This document shows positions 42,616 through 51,911 of a stretch of DNA of 64,000 nt, one piece after another. Positions within the stretch are counted from its first letter, which is position 1. Each line of letters starts with the position of its first letter. The position numbers were made by a program, and so were the translations under genes. The notes below the pieces were generated by a model. It saw only the letters and a list, made by a program, of their open reading frames with translations, was not told the DNA's origin and searched no databases. The stretch is from Myxococcota bacterium (GTDB lineage Bacteria > Myxococcota_A > Bradymonadia > UBA7976 > UBA1532): contig CAUJDF010000099.1 in NCBI GenBank assembly GCA_963169045.1, forward strand, positions 1 to 64,000, given 5' to 3'.

Positions 42616-43092
42616 GTGAAGGCGAGCGAGTCTCGGGCCGTCCGGATCGCATCCGGGGTGTCTCCACTGCTGGGATGGGTGACGGCGGCGGGCGCGCAGG
42701 AGTCGCCCGGCGCGGCGCCGTCGCAGGTCGAGCGCAAGACGATCCAGGTCGAGGTCCAGAACGAGGCCGCCTGTCCCGCCGGCACGTGCTGCCCGCCGAC
42801 GGTCGCGCAGAAGGCCTTCATCGGCGTCGGCGGCCTCGCGCTCGCGCTGGTGCTCTTCTTCCTGCTCACCCGCAGCGTGCAGAGCTACTACATCCGTCGC
42901 GACCGACCCCTCCTGCACGGCCGGCACGCCGGCCTGTCGCTGTCGCTCTTCGTGACGTCCCTCGGGCTCGCCGCGCTCGTCTATCTCATCACCGGCTGCT
43001 GGCCGCCGGAGTCCACGGTGTGGGTCGGGTTCGTGGGCGGTGTGTGGCTGGTTCACGGCATCTACGCGCTCGCGGTCGTCCGCGACAAGTGA
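42616..43092 (+). CDS. small membrane protein of the tubulin-like operon
   Basis: This 158-residue protein starts at GTG 42616, chosen over an ATG at 42565 because a strong GAGGGGGAAC site precedes it and the result begins with a signal-like stretch. A periplasmic-type segment with a CPAGTCCPP cysteine cluster (about 50-58) follows. Then there are three membrane segments (about 67-87, 105-123, 132-151). The family is not recognised. It precedes the tubulin-like gene by 18 bases and may anchor it. Confidence 0.7.
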   Translation: MKASESRAVRIASGVSPLLGWVTAAGAQESPGAAPSQVERKTIQVEVQNEAACPAGTCCPPTVAQKAFIGVGGLALALVLFFLLTRSVQSYYIRRDRPLLHGRHAGLSLSLFVTSLGLAALVYLITGCWPPESTVWVGFVGGVWLVHGIYALAVVRDK

Positions 43093-43110
43093 CTACGAAG
43101 GGAGCAGGCC

Positions 43111-46100
43111 ATGGCCGAGTACGCCCTCGTCGCCGGTGACGTCGACGACAACGAGCGTTATTCCGAGAAGCTCAAGGCCGAGGCCGAGCGGCGCGAGCAC
43201 GGCATCTACCCGCGCACCGTCTTCGTGGCGGTGGGCGGCACCGGCGCCAAGGCGCTGCTCTTCCTGCGCCGCTTCGTCTTCGAGCGCTTCGGCCGCGTCG
43301 ACGCGCTCCCCGGCGTCGCCTACCTGTCGATCGACAGCGACATCAACTCCGTCACGCCGTCGCCCGGCGAGAGCTCCCGCAAGGATCCCTTCGAAGAGGT
43401 GCTGCGCTTCAAGCCGCACGAGCGGCTGAACGTCAACGCCAACTTCGCCAACGTCCTCGGCGCCAACCTCGACCTCAACCCACACATCCGCGAGTGGTGG
43501 GACGACTCGCTCCACGTGCCGGCAGGCTTCAACATCGAGAAGGGTCTGGGGCAGCTGCGTCCGCTGTCGCGCCTGGCCTTCTTCCTCCAGCACGGGCAGA
43601 TCTCGCGCGCGCTCGGCCGCGCCTACAGCGCCGTCACCAACACCGACGTCACCCAGAGCCGCGTCGACGTCGACGCGCCGGTCCGCTTCGTGGTCGTCGC
43701 CGGCCTCGCGGGCGGCACGGGCTCCGGCATGTTCCTCGACCTCGCGGCGCTCATCCGCCGCACCTTCCCGTCGCCGCTCACCGTCGAGGCCATCCTCGCC
43801 CTGCCCGGCGTGGTGCGCGGCGCCGAGGATGCCTACGCGAAGGTGGCCGCGAATGGCTACGCCGCGCTGCTCGAGGCCAATCACTACCTCGCCCATCCCT
43901 TCGATGCCCGATGGGAGCGCGACGCGACGCCGGCGCCCGTCCCCGGGCTCTACAACCGCGCGGTGGTGTTCTCGGGCACGAACTACGCCGGCACGACGCT
44001 GAAGGACGACAACGACGCCTACCGTGCCATGGCCGAGGGGCTCTTCCTCGAGTTCGCCGGCGGCCCGATGGCCGGCTGGATCCAGAGCGTCCGCATCAAC
44101 CGCGCCCAGTACCTCAAGTCGTACATCGCCTACCGCTACCGCGTGCGCCGGCCGGGCGGCGGACTCCAGGAGACACACTCGGAGCGCTGGCTCACCGAGT
44201 TCTCGAGCTTCGGCATCTCCAAGCTCGTCTTCCCCTCCTGGCGCCTGCTGAACTACGCCAAGTACGACCTCGCCGCCGAGATGGTGGGGCTGATGGATCG
44301 CGGCGGACGCACGGCCATCGCCGATCTCATCACGCGGCACCGCGACCGGTTCATGTTCCGCGCCGGCATCTTCCAGGGCGATCTCGACACCGAGGAGGGC
44401 AGCCGCCAGCGCCACTGGCAGCTCCGCGACGCCCTCGCGCGCGTGTCGGGCGCCCACCAGAACGCGCAGAGCCTGTACGAGCACATCCAGGCGCTGCAGC
44501 GCGACTTCGTCGCCATCCACGAGTCGATGTACGCCGAGCAGAGCACGACCGTCGAGGCGACCGCCCGCTGGCGGCAGGCGCAGAACCTGCTCGGCGATCC
44601 CTACTCCGAAGGGAGCGAGGGCGACTGGGCCATCCAGATCCAGAAGAACCGCATCGCCTTCGAGCGTCAGGTGGCCGAGGCGCTGCCCCGCGTCATCGAG
44701 GAGTTCCGCGCGCTGCCCGCCGTCGGCCCCTCCGGCGTGCGCCTGCTGATCGAGGACGTGCTCGCGACGCTCGATCGCCCGGCCGAGCAGGTGTTCTACG
44801 CCGAGTGGTTCAAGGCCCAGAAGCCGCGGGTCGACGCCGCCGCCCAGGAGGCCCAGCGCCGCTGGGAGCGCCAGGTCAAGAACGCCGACCAGGCCTCCCG
44901 CGGTCTGTTCAAGAACGCCGACAGCCACAACGAAGCCATCGTCGAGGCAGGCAAGTCCTTCGAGGAGTACTGGCGCAACCGCGTCAACGGCTACCTCGCC
45001 GACGAGGCGGTGCGCGCCGTCGAAGGCATCAAGCGGCTCTTGTCCGAGCAGCTGCGCCTCCTCGACCGCATCTGCGACGACATCGCCGGCCTGCACAGCC
45101 ACTACGTCCGCTGCCGCGACTACTACGCGGCCCCGAACGACACGACCCTGTTCCGCGAGCTCAAGGTCAACCCGGCCGACATCTCGAAGCTGCTCGAGCC
45201 GTACCTGACGGCGAACGCCGAGGAGCGGCGGCAGCGCCTCGAGCGCCTGCTCCACCGCGGCCTGCGCGAGATGCGCCTCGATACGCTCGAGAAGATCGCG
45301 TCGAGATTGTCGAGTGATCTCGAAGGCTTCCGCGAGAACCTCGCGGCGCAGGCGTTCTACGCCCTGCGCGGCGAGAACGGATGGACGTCCGCGTTCACCG
45401 GCGAGGAGCAGCCGCCCGAGCGCGGCTTCATCGAGCGCAACGCCATCCTGCGCCGGCTGCCGACGTCCGAGGCCGAGCTGCAGCCGCTCCTCGAGGAGCT
45501 CTACAAGAAGAGCCTGCCGTGGGTCGCCATCCAGAAGGACGGCGATGCCATGGGGCTGGTCAAGCCGAAGACCGACGCGTTCGTCGGCTTCGTCAGCGAA
45601 GGCGAGACGGGGCGCGCCGCGGCCGCCGTCGAGAAGGTGGTCGAAGAGATCTCGCGCGCCCGCGACGGCTTCACGGCCCGGCGCGTGCGGGTCAGCGATC
45701 CGTCGGAGATCATCTTCTTCACCGAGCTGAATGCCATCCCGGCCTTCGCCATCCGCGAGGTCCATCACAACGACGGCCTCAAGCACCACTACGACACGCT
45801 GCTCGACGACGAGACACGCCCGACGCCGCTGCACCTGCACCGCGACTACCACGAGTTCCAGGAGCTGGTGCCGCTGAGCGTCGCGAGCGGCGAGGTGGAG
45901 CTGCTCAAGGGGGCGTGGCGCCTGTTCGTGCTCGCCCAGATGCTGGGCGTCATCCGCGCCGCCCCGGCGAGCGGCGACGACGGCCGGCGCTTCGTCTACC
46001 AGCACCACCAGCGGCTCGGCGTGAACGTCGATCGCTGGCCGTCGCTCGGACCGCAGGGGCGTGTCATCCGGCGGCTCATGCGCGACAGCGGCCTCGCGGC

Positions 46101-47325
46101 GGCCATCCGGCGCGACGTCGACGAGAAGATCCGCGAGTTCACGTCGCCGGAGCGCGGCGGCTCGTACGCGCACCTCGCGAGCCTCGCGGAGTACTACTGC
46201 TTCTGCGTCTTCCCGGCGCGCCTCGACCCCCGCCAGGAGGCCGCGGGGCAGAACGCGGTGCTCGGCTCGATGCAGAACCTCGTCTGCAGCGAGGTGTGGC
46301 TCGACTGGCTCGACCGCGCCGCCAACGCAGCCGGCGTCGACCGCGACACCGCCGCCGCGACGCTGGTCTCCGACTCCGTCGCTCGCCTGCGCGAGTGGAC
46401 GCTGCCGATCTCGCACAGCGCCGGCCAGCCCGTCCCCGCCAGCGAAGAGGTGGTGACGAGCGACCACTGGAAGCTCATGGACCTGGCGCGCGGCGCGGTC
46501 CGGCAGTTCGTCGCCGACGGCGTGATGAAGGAGAGCACCGACCGCCAGGGCAACCCGGTGTTCCGCTTCCCGCGGCTGGCGGTGAACTGGGACAAGTTCC
46601 AGGCGCGGCGCGCGGCGGGCGGTGCCGCGGCGCGCATGGCATACCGCGGACCCGATGGCAACCACCCGGCGAAGACGGCGGCCGACGTGGCCGACCTCGT
46701 CGCTCGCGCGCCCGACCAGGCCCACCTCGTCCTGCCGAGCGGCGCGTCGGCGTACGTCGACGCCCGCTCGGTGCCCGAGGTGGTCCGGGAGCTGCGGGCG
46801 CGCGGCGTCGCGCTCGCCGCCGACGGCGGCGGTCCCGTCGACGCCGTCGCCCCTCCGGGCGGGCGTTTCCACCACGCTTGCGACGGCGCGCCCCAAGGCG
46901 AGCGCACCGCCGAGGAGGTCGCCGCGGCGGTGCGCGCGGCCCCGGGCGCGACGCACCTGGTCTGGGCGCCGGGGTTCGCCGCGTGGACGCCCGCCCGCGA
47001 CGTGCCCGCCATCGGCGCGCTCCTCGCGCCCACGGCTGCGCCGCCGTTGCCGCCGCCCCTGCCGTCCGCCGGACCGCCGCCGCTGCCGGCGCCCGCCGCC
47101 GACGCCGGCCCGCTGTTCCACTACACCTGCGGCGGGGTCGACCGCGGCCGGTGCCGCGCCGCCGACGTCGCGCAGTCGGTCGCGGCGGCGCCGGGCGCGA
47201 AGCACCGCGTCTGGGCGCCGGGCTGGCCGGCGTGGCAGGACGCGGCCGCCGTGCCCGAGATCGCCGCCCTGCTGGCGCCCGCGCCCCCGCCCGACGTGGA
47301 CGTCCCGCCGCCGGACGTGGGATGA
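43111..47325 (+). CDS. tubulin-like GTPase with three GYF-like tail modules
   Basis: This 1404-residue protein has the tubulin/FtsZ signature GGTGSGM at about 201-207, preceded by VAVGGTGAKAL (39-49) and YLSIDSDIN. It fits the Tubulin_2-type family rather than FtsZ, which is about 400 residues. The middle (about 420-900) is helical and probably coiled-coil-rich. The C-terminus carries three related modules (about 1177-1226, 1253-1307, 1337-1391), each with a W-x-P-G-x2-AW-type core as in GYF_2 domains (VWAPGFAAWTPARDVP, VWAPGWPAWQDAAAVP). The ATG has GGGAGC upstream. It probably forms GTP-dependent polymers whose tails bind Pro-rich partners such as the linkers encoded earlier in the operon. 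Confidence 0.87.
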   Translation: MAEYALVAGDVDDNERYSEKLKAEAERREHGIYPRTVFVAVGGTGAKALLFLRRFVFERFGRVDALPGVAYLSIDSDINSVTPSPGESSRKDPFEEVLRFKPHERLNVNANFANVLGANLDLNPHIREWWDDSLHVPAGFNIEKGLGQLRPLSRLAFFLQHGQISRALGRAYSAVTNTDVTQSRVDVDAPVRFVVVAGLAGGTGSGMFLDLAALIRRTFPSPLTVEAILALPGVVRGAEDAYAKVAANGYAALLEANHYLAHPFDARWERDATPAPVPGLYNRAVVFSGTNYAGTTLKDDNDAYRAMAEGLFLEFAGGPMAGWIQSVRINRAQYLKSYIAYRYRVRRPGGGLQETHSERWLTEFSSFGISKLVFPSWRLLNYAKYDLAAEMVGLMDRGGRTAIADLITRHRDRFMFRAGIFQGDLDTEEGSRQRHWQLRDALARVSGAHQNAQSLYEHIQALQRDFVAIHESMYAEQSTTVEATARWRQAQNLLGDPYSEGSEGDWAIQIQKNRIAFERQVAEALPRVIEEFRALPAVGPSGVRLLIEDVLATLDRPAEQVFYAEWFKAQKPRVDAAAQEAQRRWERQVKNADQASRGLFKNADSHNEAIVEAGKSFEEYWRNRVNGYLADEAVRAVEGIKRLLSEQLRLLDRICDDIAGLHSHYVRCRDYYAAPNDTTLFRELKVNPADISKLLEPYLTANAEERRQRLERLLHRGLREMRLDTLEKIASRLSSDLEGFRENLAAQAFYALRGENGWTSAFTGEEQPPERGFIERNAILRRLPTSEAELQPLLEELYKKSLPWVAIQKDGDAMGLVKPKTDAFVGFVSEGETGRAAAAVEKVVEEISRARDGFTARRVRVSDPSEIIFFTELNAIPAFAIREVHHNDGLKHHYDTLLDDETRPTPLHLHRDYHEFQELVPLSVASGEVELLKGAWRLFVLAQMLGVIRAAPASGDDGRRFVYQHHQRLGVNVDRWPSLGPQGRVIRRLMRDSGLAAAIRRDVDEKIREFTSPERGGSYAHLASLAEYYCFCVFPARLDPRQEAAGQNAVLGSMQNLVCSEVWLDWLDRAANAAGVDRDTAAATLVSDSVARLREWTLPISHSAGQPVPASEEVVTSDHWKLMDLARGAVRQFVADGVMKESTDRQGNPVFRFPRLAVNWDKFQARRAAGGAAARMAYRGPDGNHPAKTAADVADLVARAPDQAHLVLPSGASAYVDARSVPEVVRELRARGVALAADGGGPVDAVAPPGGRFHHACDGAPQGERTAEEVAAAVRAAPGATHLVWAPGFAAWTPARDVPAIGALLAPTAAPPLPPPLPSAGPPPLPAPAADAGPLFHYTCGGVDRGRCRAADVAQSVAAAPGAKHRVWAPGWPAWQDAAAVPEIAALLAPAPPPDVDVPPPDVG

Positions 47326-48287
47326 CCCGCCGCGGACCGGCGGCCGCCGCGCTCCTCGCGCTCGTGCTCGCCGCCAGCGCGGCGGCGGCCGAGCCGGCCT
47401 TCCGCGTCCGGCTCGAGCGCGGCGTGAGCCAGACGCGGCCCACCGACGGGCCGGGCATCGCTGCGCTTTCCGTCCTGCGACTGCTCCCCCCCGAGCGCGA
47501 GCCGTGGACGTTTTTCGTCGAGATTCCGCACAGGTGGCTTGATGCGGCGCCGGCGTCGTCGGCACCCGGCGACGCGCGCCGCCGCACGCTGGCGCCCGGC
47601 GGTGAAGGCGAAGCGCTGCTCGAGGCGCTGCGGGCGGCCGGGCGCCTCTCCGCAGCGCCCGGCCCCGTGTTGGCCGCGGCCCTGCGCAACGCGGCGCCCG
47701 ACGGCGGCGCGCCCCAGCCCGTCGACGACCGCATCGCGCCGCTCTGGGAGGCGCTCGCCACCCCCGACGCCGTCGACACCCTCGACGCGGCCTTCCACGT
47801 GCTCGTGCTCCTCGAGCGGCTGGGCGTGCCGGGTGCGCTCGTGCGCTACCCGACGGTGGGGACCGCGCAGTTCGGCGTCGCGGTGCGCGAGGCGACGCCC
47901 GACTGCGCTCCCTGGCCGGCGGGCGCGGGCGAGTGCCTCCTCGTCATGCATCCGCACGCGGCGCCCGCGGCCGGGGCAGGGGAGCGCTGGGCGCTCGAGG
48001 AGGTCCTCGCGCCGGGCTGGGCGGTCGGCGCGCCGGCTCCCGCGAGCGCCGTGGCGCCGCCCCGCGCCCCCGTCCGCCCGGATCGACGCCCCGACGTGTG
48101 CGCCCAGGCGCGCGCGCTCGGCCTCGCGTGTGAACCGGTCGGCGCGGCGGCGCTCCCCTGGTCCCTCATGATCGCCGCGGTGGCGCTCGGCCTCGGTGCG
48201 GCCGGGGTCACCGCGTGGCGCACGCGCGCGCGGCGTCGCCGCCTCGCGGCGGAACGCGCGGAGAAGGCCCGTGCCGCGCGCTTCTGA
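47322..48287 (+). CDS. signal-peptide and C-terminal-anchor protein
   Basis: The 321-residue product has a signal peptide (cleavage probably after residue 23), an exported helical domain of about 240 residues and a C-terminal membrane segment (about 277-297) followed by a strongly basic tail. WTFFVEIPHRWLDA and VLLERLGVPGALVRYPT are the most notable stretches. I do not recognise the family. It overlaps the tubulin-like gene by 4 bases and the transglutaminase-like gene by 17, and shares its topology with that protein. Confidence 0.72.
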   Translation: MTRRGPAAAALLALVLAASAAAAEPAFRVRLERGVSQTRPTDGPGIAALSVLRLLPPEREPWTFFVEIPHRWLDAAPASSAPGDARRRTLAPGGEGEALLEALRAAGRLSAAPGPVLAAALRNAAPDGGAPQPVDDRIAPLWEALATPDAVDTLDAAFHVLVLLERLGVPGALVRYPTVGTAQFGVAVREATPDCAPWPAGAGECLLVMHPHAAPAAGAGERWALEEVLAPGWAVGAPAPASAVAPPRAPVRPDRRPDVCAQARALGLACEPVGAAALPWSLMIAAVALGLGAAGVTAWRTRARRRRLAAERAEKARAARF

Positions 48288-49446
48288 CGCCGTGCGCCGG
48301 GCGCGCGGGCTGGCCCTCGTCGCGGTGTGCCTCCTCGGCGCGCCCCGTGGGGGGGCGGCGAGCGCGCTGTCCGAGGTGCGGATCGACGCCCATCCGCCGC
48401 CGGCTGCCGACGCCGCCGGCGACCGCCTCGTCCGCGCCTGGCCGTTCTGTCCGACGACGCGGCGCTGCGTCCGCGAGGGCGACCTCTTGTGGGTGACGAT
48501 GTCCGTCGCCGTCGACACCTACAGCGCGCGCGTGCTCGACACGCACCAGTCGGTGCGGGCGATCGTCGACCAGGCCGGCGCGGATCTCGACCCCCTGGCG
48601 ACGGCGCTCCGCGACTGGTTCGCGCGCGGTGGAGTGGTCAGCGATGCCGAGCGCGTCGCGACGGTGCAGGGGCTCGTCCAGGCGGTGCAGTACCGCACCG
48701 ACGACGGCACCGGCTGGACGGAGTACCCGCGCCACCCGCTCGAGATGATCGTCGACCAGCAGGGCGACTGCGACGACGCCGCCCTCTTCGCGGGCGCGCT
48801 GCTGCGCCTGCTCGGATACGAGCCGTGGTTCGTGCTGTGGCGCAGCACGTCGCCGGGCGGGGCGGCGGGTCACATCTCCACTGCCGTCGGGCGCCGGGGG
48901 GGCCTGGCGGGCGTCCATCCGCCGGCGGGCTCGTCGCTGATCGAGCGCGCCGGCGCCGATCCACTGCTGCACGTCGAGGCGGTGGGCGCCCGGGACGGCT
49001 GCCGCCACGCATGCGCCCCCCTCGGCTGGAATGAGTGGCCGTCGAGCGGGCTGACGCTGCGCCACGTCGTCCGCGTCGACGCCGCCGATCTCGACGCGCA
49101 GCTGCCCCTCGAGATGTGGCGGCAGGGGGAGTCGCGCCACCCGGAGCGGCGGCTCGCCGACCGGCGGCGGCGCAGCCCCGCGGAGGTCCGGCCGGCGCCG
49201 GTGCCGGTGGCCGACGTTCGCGATCGCGAGTCCGTGCGCTTGCGCCTCCTGGGCCTGCCGGAGGCCGAGGTCGAGCGCGTCCTCGTCCGGCGGACGCCGC
49301 CGGCGACCGATGCCTCCTGGTGGCTGCTGACGTCCCTGGTCGGTGCGGGCCTGGCGGTCGTCGCCGCGGGCGGGTGGGCTCGCCGCCAGCGGCGCCTGAA
49401 GCAGGCGGCGCGGCTCCGCGAGGAGCGGTCCCGGCAGCGATTCTGA
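48271..49446 (+). CDS. membrane-anchored transglutaminase-like protein
   Basis: The 391-residue protein starts at GTG 48271, which has GGAGAAGG upstream; a GTG at 48292 is less likely. A signal peptide is followed by a transglutaminase-like core with QQGDCDDAALFAGALLRLLG, the cysteine near residue 166, and GHISTAVG with the histidine. A C-terminal membrane segment (about 350-370) and a basic tail end the protein. Transglutaminase-fold proteins act as proteases or amide cross-linkers; the substrate is unknown. It is the last gene of the operon and convergent with terC, 10 bases apart. Confidence 0.8.
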   Translation: MPRASDAVRRARGLALVAVCLLGAPRGGAASALSEVRIDAHPPPAADAAGDRLVRAWPFCPTTRRCVREGDLLWVTMSVAVDTYSARVLDTHQSVRAIVDQAGADLDPLATALRDWFARGGVVSDAERVATVQGLVQAVQYRTDDGTGWTEYPRHPLEMIVDQQGDCDDAALFAGALLRLLGYEPWFVLWRSTSPGGAAGHISTAVGRRGGLAGVHPPAGSSLIERAGADPLLHVEAVGARDGCRHACAPLGWNEWPSSGLTLRHVVRVDAADLDAQLPLEMWRQGESRHPERRLADRRRRSPAEVRPAPVPVADVRDRESVRLRLLGLPEAEVERVLVRRTPPATDASWWLLTSLVGAGLAVVAAGGWARRQRRLKQAARLREERSRQRF

Positions 49447-49456
49447 TCGGGGCCCG

Positions 49457-50383
49457 TCAGGCGCTGGCGGCGGCGTCGTTGCGGGTGCGGAACAGCGTGT
49501 AGACGATGGTCAGCACGATCACCGAAGCGATGAAGGACACGCTGAACCACAGCGGGATGTGAAAGCCGTAGCCGGGCGGGATCACCGAGGCGATGTCGGC
49601 GTAGACCAGGCCGATGGTGTTGTTGGCGAGGTACCCCAGGTTGGGGAGGAAGATCTTGATCGCGGCGAAAGCCAGCAGGATGCCGATGCCCTGCTGCATG
49701 TGGGAGAACCGCTCGCGCATGTTCTCGATCAGGAAGTAGATCGCGCGCAGGCCGAGCACGGCCAGCAGGTTCGAGGACATCACGATCCAGAAGTTCTGGC
49801 TGATCGCCATGGCCGCCGGGAGGCTGTCGAAGGCGAACGGGATGTCGGTGCCCTCGATGACGACCAGCACCAGCAGCAGCAGCGTGCCGTGCCGTTTGCC
49901 GTTGACGACGGTGAAGAACTTCTCGCCGTCGTAGCGCTTCTCGAAGGGCATCACCTTGCTGATCAGCTTCACCAGCCAGTTGCCTTCGAGGCTGGCCTGC
50001 TTCTCCTCTTCGGACTCCTCCTTCTCCTCGAAGAAGAAGATCTTGGCGGCCGCCCAGAGCAGGAAGAGCGCGAAGACGAAGAGCAACGGGCGGAACTGGG
50101 AGATGAGCGCCGTGCCGCCGAGGATGATCAGGCCGCGCATGACGATGACGCCGATGATGCCCCAGCGGAGGACGCGGGGCCGGGCGTGCTGGGGAGTCTG
50201 GAAGACGGAGAAGATGAAGTAGAACATGAAGAGGTTGTCGAGGGACAACGCCTTCTCCATGGCCCAGGCGCCGAAGAACTCCGTCGCGGGCTGCGCGCCG
50301 TAGTAGAACCAGATGCCCACGTTGACGACCATCGCGGCCGCCACCCAGAAGATGAAGTTCGCCAGTGCGGCTTTCGTTGTCAT
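49457..50383 (-). CDS. terC: TerC family integral membrane protein
   Basis: The 308-residue protein has about nine membrane segments and the TerC features ALSLDNLFMF and GTDIPFAFDSLPA, with acidic residues inside the membrane that may bind metal. A charged cytoplasmic loop (EEKEESEEEKQ) interrupts the segments. TerC proteins act in metal handling (manganese efflux in some bacteria) and tellurite resistance. It is the last gene of the Ter operon; GGAG precedes the ATG. Confidence 0.93.
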   Translation of the reverse strand: MTTKAALANFIFWVAAAMVVNVGIWFYYGAQPATEFFGAWAMEKALSLDNLFMFYFIFSVFQTPQHARPRVLRWGIIGVIVMRGLIILGGTALISQFRPLLFVFALFLLWAAAKIFFFEEKEESEEEKQASLEGNWLVKLISKVMPFEKRYDGEKFFTVVNGKRHGTLLLLVLVVIEGTDIPFAFDSLPAAMAISQNFWIVMSSNLLAVLGLRAIYFLIENMRERFSHMQQGIGILLAFAAIKIFLPNLGYLANNTIGLVYADIASVIPPGYGFHIPLWFSVSFIASVIVLTIVYTLFRTRNDAAASA

Positions 50384-50408
50384 CGAGACTCCGGAGTTGA
50401 AATGACGG

Positions 50409-51908
50409 TCAGTGACCTTCTGCGATTTGCACGACCGCCAGGCGCCCGCCGTCTTCGCGCGAGAAGAGGAGCTGCCGGCCGTCGGTGAGCTCCACCTTGC
50501 CGCCGGGCGGGATGGGCGTCTTCGTACCAACGTCGGTCAAATCGGGCAAGCGCTCGTTCACCAGGTACCAGGCGCCCTGGTGCTGCACGAAGTAGCCGAC
50601 ACGGCGCTTCTGATCGTCGGTGAGGCGCTCGTTCGGGAACACGTTGCGGTTCACGTGCCACGCGAAGAGCGACTGGTTCGAATACACCATCAACCGGTGG
50701 TTGTCGGGCCGGAACTGGCCCTCCTTGCGCGACGAGTACAGGTTCAGGACGGGCAGCCGGCCGTGGTACGGCCTGCCGCAGAACGGGCAGCTCGGCCGGT
50801 GCGAGTTGTCGAACACGTACCACTTCTGGACGCAAGACGGGTTCTGGCACGGCTGCAGCAGGTCGACCGTGCGCACGAGTGCGGCCTCCCAATCATCAGC
50901 CGTGGGTCGGTCCATGGGCGCCGCGAGGCCCGTGATGAACGCGCGCTGGAACAGCGGCGACAGGTACGGGCCGGTGCACGTGTACGGGATCTTCGCCGTG
51001 TCCTTCCAGGGCAGGTCCTGCGGACGCAGGTTCTCGGGGCGGATGCGATTGCTGGCATCCGTGGGATGCTCGACGAAGAGCGCCCGCTCGCCCATGCCCA
51101 GCAGCTCGTCGCGCTGCGGATCGGGGTCGTGGACCTTGTCGCCGCGCAGCGGGTGCCGGTAGAGCAGGTACATGTAGATCAGCACCGACAGCGCGTGGCG
51201 GTCGGTCTGGATGCTCGGCAACTTGCGACCGGCGTCGTCCTTGGCGAGGTGGCTCGTCGAGACCACCTCGGGCGCAATGAAGTCCGGGGTGCCGACGACG
51301 TCGGGCGGGAACTTGCCCGGCACTACGAGGCCGTCGATGTCGATGACCGAGGCGTTGCCGCCCACCGGATCGACCAGCACGTTCTTGTACGACAGGTCGC
51401 TGTGGGCGAGGCCGGCCGCGTGCATGCGCCGGATGGCACGCGCGATGAGGATGCAGATGCGCAGGTAGTTGCGCCAGTCACCGCGCTCCCGCGGGTCGAG
51501 GAAGCGGTTCTGGTTCGAGGCCGACGCGAACCACTTGCCTTCCTTCTCCTTGCCCTTGATGCCGAGGAAGTCGTTGCGGACCGAGCCGTGCTCGAAGAAG
51601 AAGTGTTTGAGATACGTGGGCGTCACGACGCCCAGGCGTCCCTCGTGCTCCACCACGCCCGTGGGCCAGCAGTAGACGTTCTTCCAGTAGTCGCCGCCGG
51701 TCTGGTTGTAGATGCGCTCGCGGAACGTCCCGGCGATGGTGATCAGGCGGTCACGGTTGTGCGCGGGCTGCTTGTCGCGAAAGAAACCGACGACGTACGA
51801 CCGGTCGGGGCTGAAGTAGACATCCTTCATGCCTCCCTGGCCGATGATCTCGTCCACGAACTCGACCGGCTGCCCGTCGAGCGTTTTCGCCTTGATGATC
51901 CGCGACAT
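50409..51908 (-). CDS. Ter-associated protein kinase with zinc ribbon
   Basis: This 499-residue protein has a kinase domain with IGQGGMKDVYF (22-32), HSDLSYKNVLVD (169-180) and GTPDFIAPEV. The usual DFG is replaced by DGL (192-194, inside IDIDGL), and HRD by HSD. A zinc ribbon (about 352-378: CQNPSC then CPFCG) and a beta-rich, possibly FHA-like C-terminal domain follow. The catalytic Asp171 and metal-binding Asp192 are present, so activity is plausible. It follows the PP2C gene by 3 bases, forming a kinase/phosphatase pair. Confidence 0.85.
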   Translation of the reverse strand: MSRIIKAKTLDGQPVEFVDEIIGQGGMKDVYFSPDRSYVVGFFRDKQPAHNRDRLITIAGTFRERIYNQTGGDYWKNVYCWPTGVVEHEGRLGVVTPTYLKHFFFEHGSVRNDFLGIKGKEKEGKWFASASNQNRFLDPRERGDWRNYLRICILIARAIRRMHAAGLAHSDLSYKNVLVDPVGGNASVIDIDGLVVPGKFPPDVVGTPDFIAPEVVSTSHLAKDDAGRKLPSIQTDRHALSVLIYMYLLYRHPLRGDKVHDPDPQRDELLGMGERALFVEHPTDASNRIRPENLRPQDLPWKDTAKIPYTCTGPYLSPLFQRAFITGLAAPMDRPTADDWEAALVRTVDLLQPCQNPSCVQKWYVFDNSHRPSCPFCGRPYHGRLPVLNLYSSRKEGQFRPDNHRLMVYSNQSLFAWHVNRNVFPNERLTDDQKRRVGYFVQHQGAWYLVNERLPDLTDVGTKTPIPPGGKVELTDGRQLLFSREDGGRLAVVQIAEGH

Positions 51909-51911
51909 CGT

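Noticed and set aside
43111-47325. FtsZ cell-division protein
   Set aside because: The protein is 1404 residues, lies outside a division/cell-wall cluster and has only the general tubulin-superfamily motifs plus unrelated tails.
43093-47565. A 1490-codon minus-strand open frame opposite the tubulin-like gene
   Set aside because: The plus-strand frame has the tubulin motifs, a ribosome-binding site and overlapping neighbours. The antisense translation shows no domain and is composition-driven.
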